Notes under the pieces: model-generated
The model's input: only the letters and a program-made list of their open reading frames with translations
The model's database searches: none
Told to the model about the DNA's origin: nothing
Shown here: positions 1 to 13,800 of the stretch, piece after piece
Layout of the letters: each line of letters opens with the position of its first letter
Position numbering within the stretch: position 1 is the stretch's first letter
Program-made: the position numbers and the translations under genes
NCBI RefSeq assembly: GCF_031755915.1
Contig: NC_083388.1
Coordinates: forward strand, 16,555,001-16,619,000
Direction: 5' to 3'
DNA length: 64,000 nt
Source: Ziziphus jujuba
Taxonomy: Eukaryota > Streptophyta > Magnoliopsida > Rosales > Rhamnaceae

Positions 1-700
1 TACTAAATTTTCAATGGACTTAACATATGTAAAACCAGCCATTCCATCTCTACATAGTTGTTTAATACAATTATGTCAAGATGATATGTCTTGTTTTTCC
101 ATTATATGCTTTAATTGTTGCTCTAGCCAATGTTGCTTAACTATCATAATAAATATTAATTGATTGAATTGACTTTGTCCATAATTGAATTTCCAAGCTA
201 TTCACCTTATTTACATACTGCTCCCAAAGCAATAAATTCATACTTCATTGTAGAGTAAGAAATACATATTTGCTTCTTAGATCCTCAAGAAACAACTCCA
301 CAATATCATTTTTAGAGGAAGCATATTATTGATATTCACTATAATTGGATATGCAATGTGACAAAGAATAAAATATTTAGATTGGTTAAGATTCATACCA
401 AGGAGAATCTAACAAATATATTTACAAAAATTGTAGCACTAAAGAAGTTAAAACTATATAGAAACATAACTGAAATAAATGGCATGTGACCATCAATTTT
501 GAAATGCGGTTGGAGGGGGAGAATTCTTCAAGCTCAACTTATTAGAGTTTTTACTTGTTGTATAGGTTTACTTAGCATTTAAGTTGTTTCGTAAAAAATA
601 TAACCTTACAAGCTTACAAATAGGTGCTATGCTTTTCAATCTTGTATCACAAATAACGTAGAGTTTTTAGAGACCCCAATAAAAGAGTTTTGGGAGAATT
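1..700 (+). mobile_element. 3' remnant of a decayed Ty1/copia element (RNase H tail, PPT, start of LTR)
   Basis: Between about 300 and 490 the forward strand reads, through stops, like the C-terminal end of a copia RNase H. The pieces KHIIDIHYNWI and KENLTNIFTKIVALKKLKLY correspond to the familiar copia KHIDIxYHxI and DxLADIFTKxL regions. A purine tract (ggttggagggggagaa, about 510-525) follows, as expected just before a 3' LTR, and the sequence to about 700 is probably LTR. The element begins left of the window, so its other half and any target duplication cannot be seen. No intact reading frame remains. Confidence 0.6.
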
Positions 701-1562
701 TTTTTGTCTGTAGATTTCCAAAGAAAAATAATATATCTTTTTCTTTTTATTTTTTATGTTTTATGTTTTATTTTTTGGTTTTTTTTGTGATTAGAGAATG
801 ACAACATTTAGTGTGTTCACATACCCATATTATTTTGTGTATGGATCCTTGATTACATATAATTCATGTAGAATTAGAAGTCTCTTCCAAAAAAAAAAAA
901 AAAAAAGGATTAACCATGCTCATTTTATGGTAAATGTGTAAACCTATACTAGAAAATTTATATATATTTAGCAACTCAGCTTGAGGATAAAATTATGGCA
1001 CCAGTGAAAAAAGGTAGAAAAAAATAAAGCCGATGATGCTGGTGGATGCATGGGTGAGTAGCCAATAATGTTGGATGGAAGCATTAAAACTCTGGAGTAT
1101 GCATATGGATATTTCAGATTTGTTCCCAATGAAACACCATATATGGTCTACTTTTATCTCTATTTTGTTGTAAAAGAAGTGTTTGATTAGTTTTTTGTTG
1201 CAAAGGGTGGATTTTTTTTTTTTTTTTAAGTTTCCCTTTATTAATAGTTATCCAATTAATTTATTCACCATAATGTGGTCAATAATGTAATAATACATTT
1301 TGCCCCTATTAATTTTTTTTTGATAAACATTTATTTTCTATAAAACTTGATGAAATATCATATTATTTAATTAGTAACGTTATAGGTATTAAAATGTTCA
1401 CCAAATTTATATATGAAATGATATATATTAAAATATTGTTAGTTAATATATTCATATAACCTAAATATGAAAGAGTGAACCCCTTAAATAGATAAGTAAA
1501 ATAAAAAAAATAAATCAATTAAATATAATCATATCTTTTGGTAAATATTTTCATAATTCTAA

Positions 1563-1593
<31 letters not shown>

Positions 1594-1684
1594 TAATATC
1601 TAAAGTTTTGTAAATAAATTTGACATACTACCCTTCAAGAAACATCACTAAAGAGTCTCCGACCAGAGGATGGTGCACGGTTTT

Positions 1685-1735
<51 letters not shown>

Positions 1736-2157
1736 TGGATTTGTGAAATTGGAATGTTACCTTTGAAATTTAAATTTTATATATTATAAAAAAAGTTTAA
1801 ATTTTTTTAAGCAAAAAAATTTTTCACCCAAAAAGAGTTTAATTTATTTCTTTTACAAACTCTAGCAAATTATTCCTTCAAAAAGCTAGTTATATGTCCT
1901 TCTACTTACTTTAGTTACCATTTTTTTATATTTATCCACTCATTTATACAAAAACATAATCACACTTTGCCCTTAGGATGAAATATCAATATCAATTGAA
2001 CTCTAGCTCCCCGGTAATTCTTACATTTTTTCTAATTTTTCCATTTTAGGATATAAAATTAAATATTTTCTAATAGATAAAAGACAAATGAAATATATAA
2101 AAATAAAAGTTTAATATAACAATGTAAAAAATTGTTAGTCTTATCCCTTAAGCTATA
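700..2157. other. AT-rich spacer without recognisable gene
   Basis: No coding signal was seen. The stretch holds homopolymer runs (for example about 889-906), an ATT trinucleotide run near 1566-1592 and a long TA microsatellite at 1689-1727. Confidence 0.6.
1688..1728. repeat. (TA)n microsatellite
   Basis: About 20 uninterrupted TA dinucleotides. Such tracts occur throughout the window (3348-3366, 25900-25925, 42116-42140, 55766-55791, 56183-56212, 57718-57739, 62050-62082). This is among the longest of them. Confidence 0.95.
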
Positions 2158-5100
2158 TCTATATAATATATAAAAGAAGAAGAGTGAGCACCACGTGTTG
2201 GCATATTATCATTCAAACTTTCCTGTAAAATCATCTTTTTATTTTAATTATATTTATGATCTTACCTTTTATAGTTGTACCAAAATATATATAAAATTAA
2301 TTTTTATTTTGAAATAAATTTTAAAAAATATATTATTTTAAAAATATCGATAACAATAAATTGAAAATAATAAAAAATGGTACACTATTATACTCACAAA
2401 ATTGCTGTCTTTATTACAGATAGCATTGCACCTTTGAATCATTTGAGAGTTATGATAGCATAATAATAATCATTCTTTGGTTATAAATATTATTATTATA
2501 ATATTATAATATTTTTATAGTATTATATATGTTTTCTTTTTTTTTTTTAATATAATAGATTTGGGTTTAGAATCAAGGAATAAAAATATATATATTTTTA
2601 TTCTTATAATATTTTTATGATCTAAAATATATTTGTATATTTTAAATATATAAATATGGTTATATAGAAATTAATAAAGATATATTTTTATTTGTACATA
2701 AAAAACCATAATATCATAAATAATAATTGTTAAACATAGGAAAATAAAATTTATATTCAAAATAAATTATTTGATCTTATTTTATTTATCAATTAATATA
2801 TATCTTTATTGTTATATTGTAATATTATATAATTGATTGAATAAGTATGATATTTTTTTATCTTTTATGTTGTACTAAAAAATATACAAAATCAATTTTT
2901 GTTTTGAAAAAAAATTAAAATAAACATATTTTTTTTTTATTGATATTGATAACAATCTATATTCTATATAAAAGTAAGATAGTCTATATAAAAAATTCTA
3001 ATACGTGTGATTATATGAATACTTAAGTTTCCCTCCAAAAATATTAAAAAAAAATTCATTAATTATTATTATGTTTTCAAATAACCATAATGAGATTTTG
3101 TCATACAAAAAATATATATATTTGATTTTATTAATTTTTGATAAAATTGATTGTGAAATTAATGGAATGAATATTTGATTATGAATATTTCATATATAAA
3201 ATCGATTAATATTGTATATATTTGATTTTATTTAGTTTGGGTAAAATTAATTAAAAAATTATGGAATGAATATTCGATTGTGGACATTTCATATATAAAA
3301 TCAATTGATATTGTGTATTACAATAATATATATGTGTGTATATATGTATATATATATATATATATAATATTTTATATAATAATCATTATGATAAGATTAT
3401 TAGTAGTTATTTGGATAAGCATTGTATAGAAAGTAATAAAGATATACATAATTTTGCCATTAAAAAAATTACATAAATAATATTTTATTTTATTAACAGA
3501 AAAAATTTGAAATATTCTTTGTCAGAATATAATTGTTAAATATGACAAAGTAGGATTTCTATTCAAGACATATTATTTATAAGCAAAATACATTTGGCTA
3601 TAAATTAGGAAGCGCCATCTTTTAGTTGTTTAAAATTTCAATGTTCAATATTTTGGTATTAGTGTTTTATATTATTTTATTTTGGTGTTTTTATTTTTTA
3701 TTTTTTCATATTTCAATTTAGATTATTAGATTTTTTCTATTTTTTTATTACTTAATTTTAATTTACTTTTTTTATTGAATGAATATTCATCATAATCGTC
3801 GGAATCATGAGCATGAAAATGAGCCATGTTACAAATATTTCATTAAAGATGATGAATCTAATAATAAAGTTGACAATACTGAATTAGAATACGCTGCAGA
3901 AACTAATCCCAAAAAATAAAAGGTTATGAGGAAGATTCCTGATTGATTTTTAATTTACCTTTATGTATGAATTTTTTCGAAATGATGGAGGACAAGAATT
4001 TGAAAAGGAGAAGATGTAAGAAATTCTTCATGTCAAGGGTATGTAGAAAAAAATGAGACTAATGCTTTGGCGCTTATGTGATATTGAAATTTTTGGAATT
4101 TGCAACAACTGCATTAAATAAGAAGCAGCGTATATATATTAAGTGTTTATCAACAAGAAACAGCGTATATGTATTAAGTGTTTATCGTAGATAATTTGGT
4201 TGTTTTTTCCTTTATGATGTTTCATTTTTTATTTTGTAGAATCTATTGTATCTAAAAAATAATTTTGATTTCTATTTGGATTGAAATAAAAATAATACTT
4301 TTATTTTATTTACTATTTTTTTAATATTTTCAATTTACATTATCCTAAATGTTTCCAATAATCTAATATTTTCCAATTTACATTGTCATAAATGTTTCCA
4401 ATAATGCAATATTTTCTAATAATGTATATTGTCTTTTTCCAAATTTTGTTGTAATATTATGCAAAATAAATATGGTAAAATGAATTTTATATATTAAAAT
4501 TTAAAATCATGTTTGGCAAAATATTTGAAAACATTCCCAAACAAATGGTAAAATTGTGTTTGATAAGTATTAAATGTAATATATTATATGGAAAATAATA
4601 TTTAAAAATATATAGCAGCAAACTAAAGAATTTAAATTGAAAATTTGAAAAGTGATATTCAATATAAATTAATTTTTTAAAATAAAACTAATAGTAGAGA
4701 TTTTAATCTATGCATATGTCAATTTGTTTGAATTCCATACATGACAACAAATTTTAACTCAAGTAAAAGTTATAATGATGAATATATTGAAAAAAAATAA
4801 AAAAGCTATTTTTATAATTCTATTAAATGTTATAATACGTGTTATAAGTAATGCAATTAAACATAAATAAAAAAAATTACTTACATCAAAAATTAATTTA
4901 TTTGTTTATGTTTATTTATCTAATATTATATACAATTACTTCCTAAATATTAATTGATTGTCATTTATATAGATATTTCATTATTTTTAAAAATATATTC
5001 TCTTAATCAAGTGAAAAATATGATAACAAATTATGAAAAAATACTTTGCATATAAGAAAATAAAATATTAATAAATTATGAAAAATCTACACAAATGTAA

Positions 5101-6835
5101 TTCTTTAATCGATAAAAAGAATTATATCATACAATTTGCCAATCAAACTACTTTACATACAACATTGACATTATATAAGCACAAGTCATTTAATTATTAA
5201 TTTTAAATTTTAAAATTTAAAATTTGAAAATATTAACCTATATAAATTTTTTATTTCCTAAATTATGAAATTAACTATCCATATTGAATGTCCATTAATT
5301 TAAAATTTTAAATTTTTAATATAAGATTTTTTAAAAATTAAAAATTTAAAAATTTGGCTCACATAAATTATTTATGGATATAATTTACCAATACTAAATA
5401 GCCTTATTAATTTAAAATGGACAATTTCAATATAAATCCATTCAAATTTTAAATGGACATACTATTATAATGCGTTTTTAATGTAGACAATAAAAGAAGA
5501 TCATATAAAAATATCAATTATGATATTGAGATATCAAAATTTAAAATTTAAAAATTTCTATTAATAAAAAAGTGTTATTAATCCTAGAACTTTAAAAACA
5601 ATCTTTTTAACCAAGTAAAAATTAGGATGATAAATTATGGACAAATACTCTCCTATTAATAAATTAAAAAAATCCAATTACTTAATAAATATTAATTAAA
5701 TGTCATTTATGTAAAGTAAATATTACGATTGGTAACTAAGTCATATTTAATTTCATTTGGATTTTAAATATGGAAAAAATAAACATAAAAATAACTAATT
5801 ATTTGAGGAATGTTGGTAAAAAAAAAAAAAAACCCAAATTACGTTTTTTCTCTCCTAAATATCCAAATTATAATTGTTAAATAGTAATAATAAATTTAAA
5901 AGTAATTGTAATAAATTTGAAAATTAATCATGTAATTCAAAAAGTCCAAATAAAGTTGCTTTCATTTTCTAGGATGTAATAATTGATTTTGAATAAGGTA
6001 AATGATACCCTAAAATAATAATTATTTTTTGGAGCAAAATAATGCTTGAATAAATCTAATTATTTATTTTGAAAATAAATAACTTTTTTTCCTTGCATAA
6101 ATGAGGGTATAAATAAGGTTAAGTTCATAATATTTAGATGAGAAAGGTGATGACCATATATGGTCATTTTTAAAATTGATTCAATTAACGAAACAAAAAA
6201 CCTTGATTTAGATTAATTATTTAATTTTAGGAATTAGAGAAAATTTCTTGATTTAAAATAATATTTGTGTTCTTATCAATTTTTGAATGTTTTCACCTAT
6301 AATTTGGCAATGAAGCAAGTGATCTTTCAATCTATAATCAATCAGATATACAACTATTAAAAAATATTTTTTCCTTCATTTCAATTTTTATTATAAAAAA
6401 ATTGTTATTTTCTATTGTCTCAGTTAGTTGACTAAATTTATATTTAAAATCTACTTTGTTATAAGGCACTTAAGAATTTTTAAATTGTTTATTCTCCACA
6501 AATTAGTAAAATAATCTAAATTTTGTTATATTTATGTTGTATAATTTTTATTATTTTAGTATCATATTTTATTTATTTTTCTAGTTGAATTTAGAGTGAT
6601 ATGCCCACACCTATAAAAAAAGATGTCCAAACTGTTTGATTCTTGCAAAACTATCAAATAATATTAATGACAATTATAAAATTGATAATAAATTTAAACT
6701 TTGATCTTTATTCATAAAAAAATAATATAATTAATTTAATTTAATTTAATTTAAATATAATTAATTATCATAGATTATTTTCGAAATTATCAATTGTAAA
6801 TAGATATACCGTGCATCGTACGGGATCAATACTAA
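2158..6835 (+). mobile_element. Helitron-type element(s), non-autonomous, with two candidate 5' ends and one 3' end
   Basis: At 2158 the sequence TCTATATAATATATAAAAG, preceded by A, has the look of plant Helitron 5' ends (TC start, then TCTAT...TATAAAAG). A second start of the same kind lies at 2956 (TCTATATTCTATATAAAAG, also preceded by A). At 6809-6823 an imperfect GC-rich palindrome (ccgtgcatcgtacgg) is followed eight bases later by CTAA and T at 6832-6836. That is the expected Helitron 3' end: hairpin, CTRR, then target T. Either one element runs 2158-6835, or an element at 2956-6835 sits inside an older one. No helicase is encoded between these ends. The inside is extremely AT-rich and has no gene I can recognise. 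Confidence 0.55.
3520..4640 (+). repeat. Dispersed repeat, copy A (inside the Helitron-like region)
   Basis: This about 1.1-kb segment is related along its length to 7290-8370. Shared landmarks are cagaatataattgttaaa, the block around taaattaggaagcgcc/taaatcagtaagtgtc, the aatcatgagcatgaaaatg/aatcatgaatatggacata block, a block rich in AAG/AGA codons and the tail around atttccaataatccaata. Both copies contain short stop-riddled reading frames, so a protein-coding ancestor is possible, but I do not recognise it. Confidence 0.6.
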
Positions 6836-6836
6836 T
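6805..6836 (+). other. Helitron 3' terminal hairpin and CTAA end
   Basis: The palindrome ccgtgc-atc-gtacgg (one G-T pair) lies eight bases before ctaa|t. The arrangement matches the rolling-circle transposon terminator rule: a hairpin about 10 bases from CTRR, with insertion between A and T. Confidence 0.6.
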
Positions 6837-7289
6837 AGCATATAAAAGATGAATAGTTAGTAAATAAAGCAGCCACATCACCATGAGATAATTTTGGATT
6901 CCCTTTAACATCATCAACCAAAAAAAAAACAAAAAAACAAAAAAAAAAAATCATCCATGAAGCAATTATGTTTTTTTCCTTCTTATTTTGAATTTTCTTT
7001 TTTTTTTTTCCTTATTATTTAAAAGTGTGACTCTTGAGGATCATATTGTTGTAATTATTCATTTTTTCCATATTGTAAACTTTAATTAAGGAATAAAAAA
7101 TGTATTCAAACATTTATGTCTACATATATATTAAATATATAAATATATATGGAGGACAAGAATAATAAAATATATACATATATATAGTTTATTCCTTTTT
7201 TTTTTTATGTTTTAAGCTTTTTTTTTTTAAATTTACATATCTCTACATATACAACATAATTTTGCCAAAAAAAATTAAATTTTTTTTTT

Positions 7290-8370
7290 CAGAATATAAT
7301 TGTTAAACATGGCAAAATAGGATTTCTATATAAAACAAATTATTTGAATTTATTTTATTTACCAAATAAGTCAAATACATTTAGCTATAAATCAGTAAGT
7401 GTCACCTTCCGGTTGTTTAAAATTTCTATGTTTAATATTTTGGTTATTAGTGTTTTACATTATTTTATTTTAACATTTTTTTTTAATTCTTTCATATTTC
7501 GGTTTTTGTTAGTAGTGTTTTTCTGTTTTTTATTGTTTAATTTTAATTTACTTTTTTTATTGGGTGGATCCAAATCATGATCATCCGAATCATGAATATG
7601 GACATAAACCATGCTATAAATCTTTGGTTGAAGTTACAAATCTTAAAACGAAGTTGATAATCCTAAATTAGAATATGTTGCAAAATTGATAAAAAAAAAA
7701 AAAAAGATTTTTGAGAAAGATTCCTCACTAATTTTTGACTTTATGTATCAAATTATCAAGATGAGAGAGGATAAGAATATGAAAAGGAGAAAACGCAATA
7801 GATTTTTTAGGCCGAATATGTGCAAGAAAGAACAAGATCGTTGTTTTCATAGTCAAGTGGCACTAGAATTCTCAGAAGTTTTCAACAATTGTATTGAAAA
7901 AGAAGCAATAAGAAGTGTTTATCCTGACAATTTAGTTTTTTCTTCCTTATAATATTTTTTTTGTCAGAATCTATTGTGTTTGAAAAACCAATGTTTTGTT
8001 TTTATTTGGATTGAATTAAAAATCATGGTTTTATTTTATTTAATATATTTTTTTTATATTTCCAATTTATGTTGCCTTGAATATTTCCATTAAACCAATG
8101 TTTTCCAATTTACATTGCACTTAATGTTTCCAATAATCCAATATTATCCAATAATACATATTATCTTTTTATTTTTATTTTTTTTTGCAATATTTTTGTA
8201 AAATAAAAATGGTAAAATGAATTTATATTTTAGAAATTAAAAATATGTTTGGCAAAATGTTTGAAAATATTCCCAAAAAATAAAAAAAAAGGCATAATCG
8301 TGTTTGATAAGTATTAAATGTGATATAATATATATGGAAAAATAAATATTATTATAATTTATAAAATTAT
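7290..8370 (+). repeat. Dispersed repeat, copy B
   Basis: This is the second copy of the segment at 3520-4640, lying between the Helitron 3' end and the helicase relic. It carries two short open stretches (7344-7580 and 7686-7952). The second is Lys/Arg-rich and includes CKKEQDRCFH. Neither resembles a family I know. Copy A lacks both frames, so they are not conserved and I do not annotate them as genes. Confidence 0.6.
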
Positions 8371-8889
8371 AATATTAGTTAAATAAGAGATATATTAGTT
8401 AAATTTGAATTCTTTCATGTACAATATAGATATGAAATTTTGGAAAAATTAACTATTTTTATTTTTGACTAAAAATTCAACTATATATTTTTCATTCTTA
8501 TTTTGAATTTTCCTTCTTTTCCCTTATTATTTAAAACTGTTGTCTCGTAGGATAATATTGTTGTAATTATTACTTTTTTCTTTTATTAACTTTAAATAAA
8601 CATTATTTAAATTTTTTTTTTAATATCTCTACATATTCAAACGTGTTTATATGGATAATAAATAAATATATGTATAATTTTTCCACCAAAAGAATTCCAT
8701 AAATAATGTAGTTTATTTTATTGGTGGAAAAAATTAAATAGATAAACATATTTGGATTTGAATTTCATAAAAAATACTGAATTTGAATTCTTAGTCTAAA
8801 TACTAATTTGATTGATGCTGTAATGAATCGGAATACTATGAGCAATTCGATGTTTTAAGAATGGATGGATGCAAATTGAAGTGAGAGAG

Positions 8890-10795
8890 CTGACTTATAC
8901 AGAATTTCCTACTATATTTGTATCAGAAAGGGAGTGGCATCCGAAGAAGAATGGATTTTCAGTTGAACGAATGCTAATTGTGCGTTCAGGATGCTGTGAC
9001 ATGTAATATTTAAGAATACTTCTTAACATAGTTTGGGGACCAAGAAATTTTGAAAATATAATGAATATAAATGGCATTCAATATAATTCATTGAGAGATG
9101 CCTGCTATGCACTTGGTTTATTAGACGATGATAAAAAATATTTTTATTGGATAGCTAAAGCAAGGCATTTGGAATATGCATAATTGAGAAATCTATTTGC
9201 AATTTTGTTGTTATTGGATTCATTGATGAGACCTGAATATGATTGGGGACAAAGTAGGTGGCATCTATCAGTGAATATATTCTACAGGCAAATTGCATCA
9301 CCAAGGTTTTATGCATTCATTAATGTTTTTATTTACATAATAAAATGATTAGTATAATTTGTTAGTTTATTTATTCCACTTCACAGATTGAAATTAACTA
9401 AAGAAAAGATAAAAAAATCATACTCTTCTTGAGATTGAAAAGATCTTATAGAGCAATGGAAAAAGTCTTTCTAACTTTCCAACCATGCATTTCCTTAATA
9501 TTGTCGATGTTTTTATCCATCAAAATAGGTTTATACGGATGAGCTATATTACAATATAATTGCTTTGGCTGAAGAAAACAACAAATTTGTATCAAATCTC
9601 ACAACTGAGCAAAGAATGTTGTATGAAACAATTATGGTTGTTATCGAAGGTGTCATATTCTTTCTATACGGATATGGAGGTATGGGGAAAAAATTTGTCT
9701 AGAAACTTTATCAGCAACATTGAGGTCGAAGGTGAAAATTGTATTAACTATAGCATCGAATGATATAGTATCTCTTCTTTTGCTAGGAAGTAGGATAACA
9801 CATTTAGGGTTTGCTGTACCTCTTACTCCAAAAGAAGATTCAACTTGTAATGTTAAACAAGGTAGTTATCTTGCAAAGTTGATTGTCAAAAATTGAACTT
9901 GTCATTTAGGATGAGGCTCCTTTGATGAATATATATTGTTTTGAAGCATTGGGTAGAAGGATGATAGATATTTTAAGATTTAGCAATCCATTAAGTTTGG
10001 ATCAAGCTTTTGAAGGTAAAACTGTCATATTTGGAGGAAATTTCAGGCATATTTTACCTATCATACCAAAAGAAAGTGGGCAAGACATTGTACTCGTAAC
10101 TATCAACTCATCATATTTTTGAAATATTATAAAGTTATGAAATTGACAAAAAACAAGAGACTTCAAAGTCACTCAAACATTGATAATAATGAATTAAAGG
10201 CTTTTTCATAATGGATATCAAGTATTGAAGATATAACAATGACATGCGAATGATAGTCATGTAACAATTGATATACCCAATCATCCTTTTGTAAAGGATC
10301 TAGAAGATTCAATTGCATCTATTGTAAATAACACGTATCCTTTTTTCTCAAAGAATGTTAATGAGCCATCATATTTGCAAAAAAGAGTCATGCTTGCTCT
10401 TACTCTTGAGATTATTGAACCGGTAAATGATTACATGGGTTTCCGTAATCAAACTAAGGAAAAGAACATATTTAAATTCTTATGCAACTTGCATATTGAA
10501 TCCCAACATTGATCTTATAGGAGATCTTTATATATAAGAATTTTTAAATGTTACAAAATACTCAGGGATGCCTGATCATCAATTGAAGTTGAAGGTTGGT
10601 ATTCTCGTTATACTATTAAGAAATGTTGATAATTCTTTAAGGTTGTGCAATGGGACTAGACTAGTCATACAAAACTAGGGAATCATGTTCAAGAAGGCAA
10701 GGTTATTTCGAGAAGCAATGCAGGGTATAAAGCTTTCATTCTAAGTATGAATTTAACTCCATTAGACTCAAGATTACCTTTTAAGTTTCATGAAA
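8890..10795 (+). mobile_element. Helitron PIF1-type helicase relic, truncated
   Basis: Reading across frames gives the C-terminal helicase of a plant Helitron in the right order. GPRNFENIMNINGIQY and DACYALGLLDDDK lie at about 9030-9140. TTEQRMLYETIM and a Walker A relic GYGGMGKKFV (normally GxGGTGKTF) follow at about 9600-9705. DEAPLM, motif II, is at about 9911. FEGKTVIFGGNFRHILPIIP is at about 10010-10070. GMPDHQLKLKVG...LLRNVDNSLRLCNGTRL is at about 10567-10665, and LTPLDSRLPFKFH at about 10750-10790. Stops and frameshifts break every segment. The match stops abruptly at PFKF. The final conserved block that should follow is missing, and the GET3-like gene begins about 95 bp later. It may belong to the same insertion as the termini at 2158-6835, but that is not shown. 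Confidence 0.8.
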
Positions 10796-10889
10796 ACAAT
10801 ATCCTTTGGTTGTATCACATTAGGCAAACAAACAAAGAACTCATAAATTGATGAAAAACTGCTACGTGCCTCTTTCATCAGAGAGTTGA

Positions 10890-13800
10890 ATGGCAATGGC
10901 GGGCGTGGTCCTTTGGAAATGCAAAACCCAGTTCGACAAAGCTTCACTTCTCCATATTACCAGAGGCTTTACTTCTCTAACTTCTCCAATCTCTACAAAA
11001 CTCTTCGCAACTCCTTTTCAAGGTAACTCAAACCCCTCTGTCTCATACCCTCTCTGTATAAGTGCATATAAGCCCATATAGCTTCTAAGCATGCAATGAC
11101 TATCATGTTCAATCACTTTTTTTTTTCTTTTCTTTTTTAAATATTTTTAGTGGTGTTTTTAGAATGTAAAAACCAGCTTCTATCAGTTTAAAGTAGTGCG
11201 GAATGCCCATTACATAGCACAAATATCAAATTTATGAGGCTGTTGGCTTTGATACTATCTTGAACCAGAAAAATAAGAAGAAAATAAAATAAGAGGAGAA
11301 GAACAATGTTACAGTATTACAGAGACAAAGGCTGTTACTTTGGTCCAACTGGAAGAGTAAATCCTTTCGAATAGATTAATTTAACATAGAAGATGAATCC
11401 TAACAGCACAACTCCATGTTTGATATTATTTGGCCCACCTTGATTTCTTGCAGGAAGATTAGTAGTTGATAATGCTGAAGCTACTGCTGGGTTTGATGAG
11501 ATAGTTGCTGGGACCCAGAGGAAGTATTACATGCTAGGTGGGAAGGGTGGTATGAGAAAGACGAGCTATGCTTCTTCCCTTGCTTTCAAATTTGCAAACC
11601 ATGGACACCCTACCCTAATCGTCTCTACTGACCCTGCCTACTCTTTAAGTGACTCTTTTGCTCAGGTCACTCTAATATTATTTATTTATTTATTTACTTA
11701 TTTTATTTGAAACTGAAATTGCCTCATATTCTTGCTAAATTCTTAGATTTGTTGTCTTAATTCACAGTGGAGGATAATTTTGGTATCTACAATTTCTTGA
11801 TTCTTCTTTTTCTTCCAGGATTTGGCAAGAAGGAGACTCATTCGCGTTGAAGGAGTGGATTCTCCATTGTTTGCACTGGAGGTAGTGAGTGTGTATATAT
11901 TTTTCTTTACAATGGGATACCTTTCATGATTGGTCAGTTGCCTCATCTACATACAGTTTGGTTAGTGATTTCAACCCTTAAGTTCTATGATAGATGAACC
12001 TAGAGAAAGCTAGAGAAGAATTCCATTGTGCTACTAAAAAATATGGGAGCAATGGTTTTAAAGAATTAATGAGGAGCATGGGACTTGGAAAGCTTGGTGA
12101 TCAGGTGATTGATTCTGTTGCTAAATGTTACCTATCAATATAAACTTTGTGTAAATACCTTTCCAAATTTATGATATTTGTTTATAAATCCCCAGTCACC
12201 TTTTTGGATCACTTTTTCATTATGCCCTAAAGATGTTAAATTTGTAAGGCTGGTTTGATGTTTTAATTAGGTGATAAGTAAGAAAGTTGTCTATGATCAC
12301 ATTATGGAATTGGAAATTGAAGTGAATTATGTTATTTTCTCTACATTTGGTGTATTGCAAAATATAAAGTTTTCTCTTTGCACCAGGCATGTTGGTTCAA
12401 TTTTAGAATTATAGTCCAATACGGTTTATGTTTATCCATTTTCATTTGTAGCTAGAGGATTTGGATGTGAGAGTTATTGGACACTCCTCCTCTAGGTGTG
12501 GATGAAGCTATTGCAATTTCCAAGGCATGTGTTATCTCCTTTATTGAATGTTTTGTTCTTCTTATTCTTTTCCTTTTTCTTCTTTATGTTATTTGTTGTA
12601 CGAGATTTCATTCATTTTTCCTTTATTTGCTGCTGCACCCAGGTCATGCAATTTCTTCAGTCAGAAGAATATAGTATGTTTAGTCGCATAGTTTTTGATA
12701 CGGCACCCACGGTGAGTGAGATTTCACCTGCTTCAGAAGTTCCTTTTATTGATTTTTGTTAATTTTGTTATGAATTGGGCTTTTAGGGTCATACACTTCG
12801 GCTTCTGTCCCTGCCCGACTTTATGGATGCATCTATTGGCAAAATGATGAAGGTATGAATTTCATCTATTTCTCTGCATGGGTTACTAGCTAAATCTGGT
12901 CTTCAAATCAAAGCTTTCTATGAGAATATAGCCGGTCATTCTTAGAAAAATAAAATAAAAGAAAAACAAGAATTGTTCTTGTTGCAAAGAGTGTGAACAG
13001 TAGATGCAAGTAAAATAAAAAAGAATATTTGAATTTTGGATCAATTCTTTAGCCAATAGAAGAACTAACTCCGTATTGGACCTTTAGTGATTTTTATTCC
13101 ATGTACAACGGGTTAAATTGTAATTTGATGAATTTTCCTATAGGAAAGCTCTGTTTTCAAGTTTTATACTTTCTTATGTAGTGGCTATTACTGTATACTA
13201 CTTTACTTACGTTCAACTTTCAAATTCATTTAAACAATTCAGGTAAAAAAGAAGATGGTTTCAGCAACTTCAGCTATCAAATTTGTTTTGGGGAAGAAAA
13301 AAGAAACACAAGAGAACTATGTAAGCCTTGCATTTGCTTTTGAAATGTCTGCTACTTTTAAATTCTTACATATTCTACATTAATTCCACAGCCAGACAAA
13401 CTGGAGCAACTAAAGGAGAGGATGGGAAAAGTGCGAGACCTTTTCCACAACTCAGATACTACAGAGTTTGTTATAGTGACCATTCCTATAGTAATGCTCT
13501 GAGTTCCTTGCATTTATAAAACAGAATGTGGAATTCTAAGTGATACCGATAATATGAAACATGATAATCTGCATTATCATCTATTGGTTCATGTACATAA
13601 TTAACAGTTTATGCTGTATATTGCATAGTTTTCCGTTATGCTGGCCATTTAAATTAGACACTTGAGGCTAAACTAAAGCTTATTAATAAATTTATTTCAT
13701 ATGCGGTTATGTCTACACCTAAAATTATTACATTGGTCCATATCATTATCTACATTAAACATATTTGAGAGAACTGCAACAATATTTTTATGTTTAGTTG

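Noticed and set aside
4600..5600. Runs of aaatttaaaattt considered as an origin or matrix attachment region
   Set aside because: The whole flank has the same AT content, so nothing marks this segment specifically.
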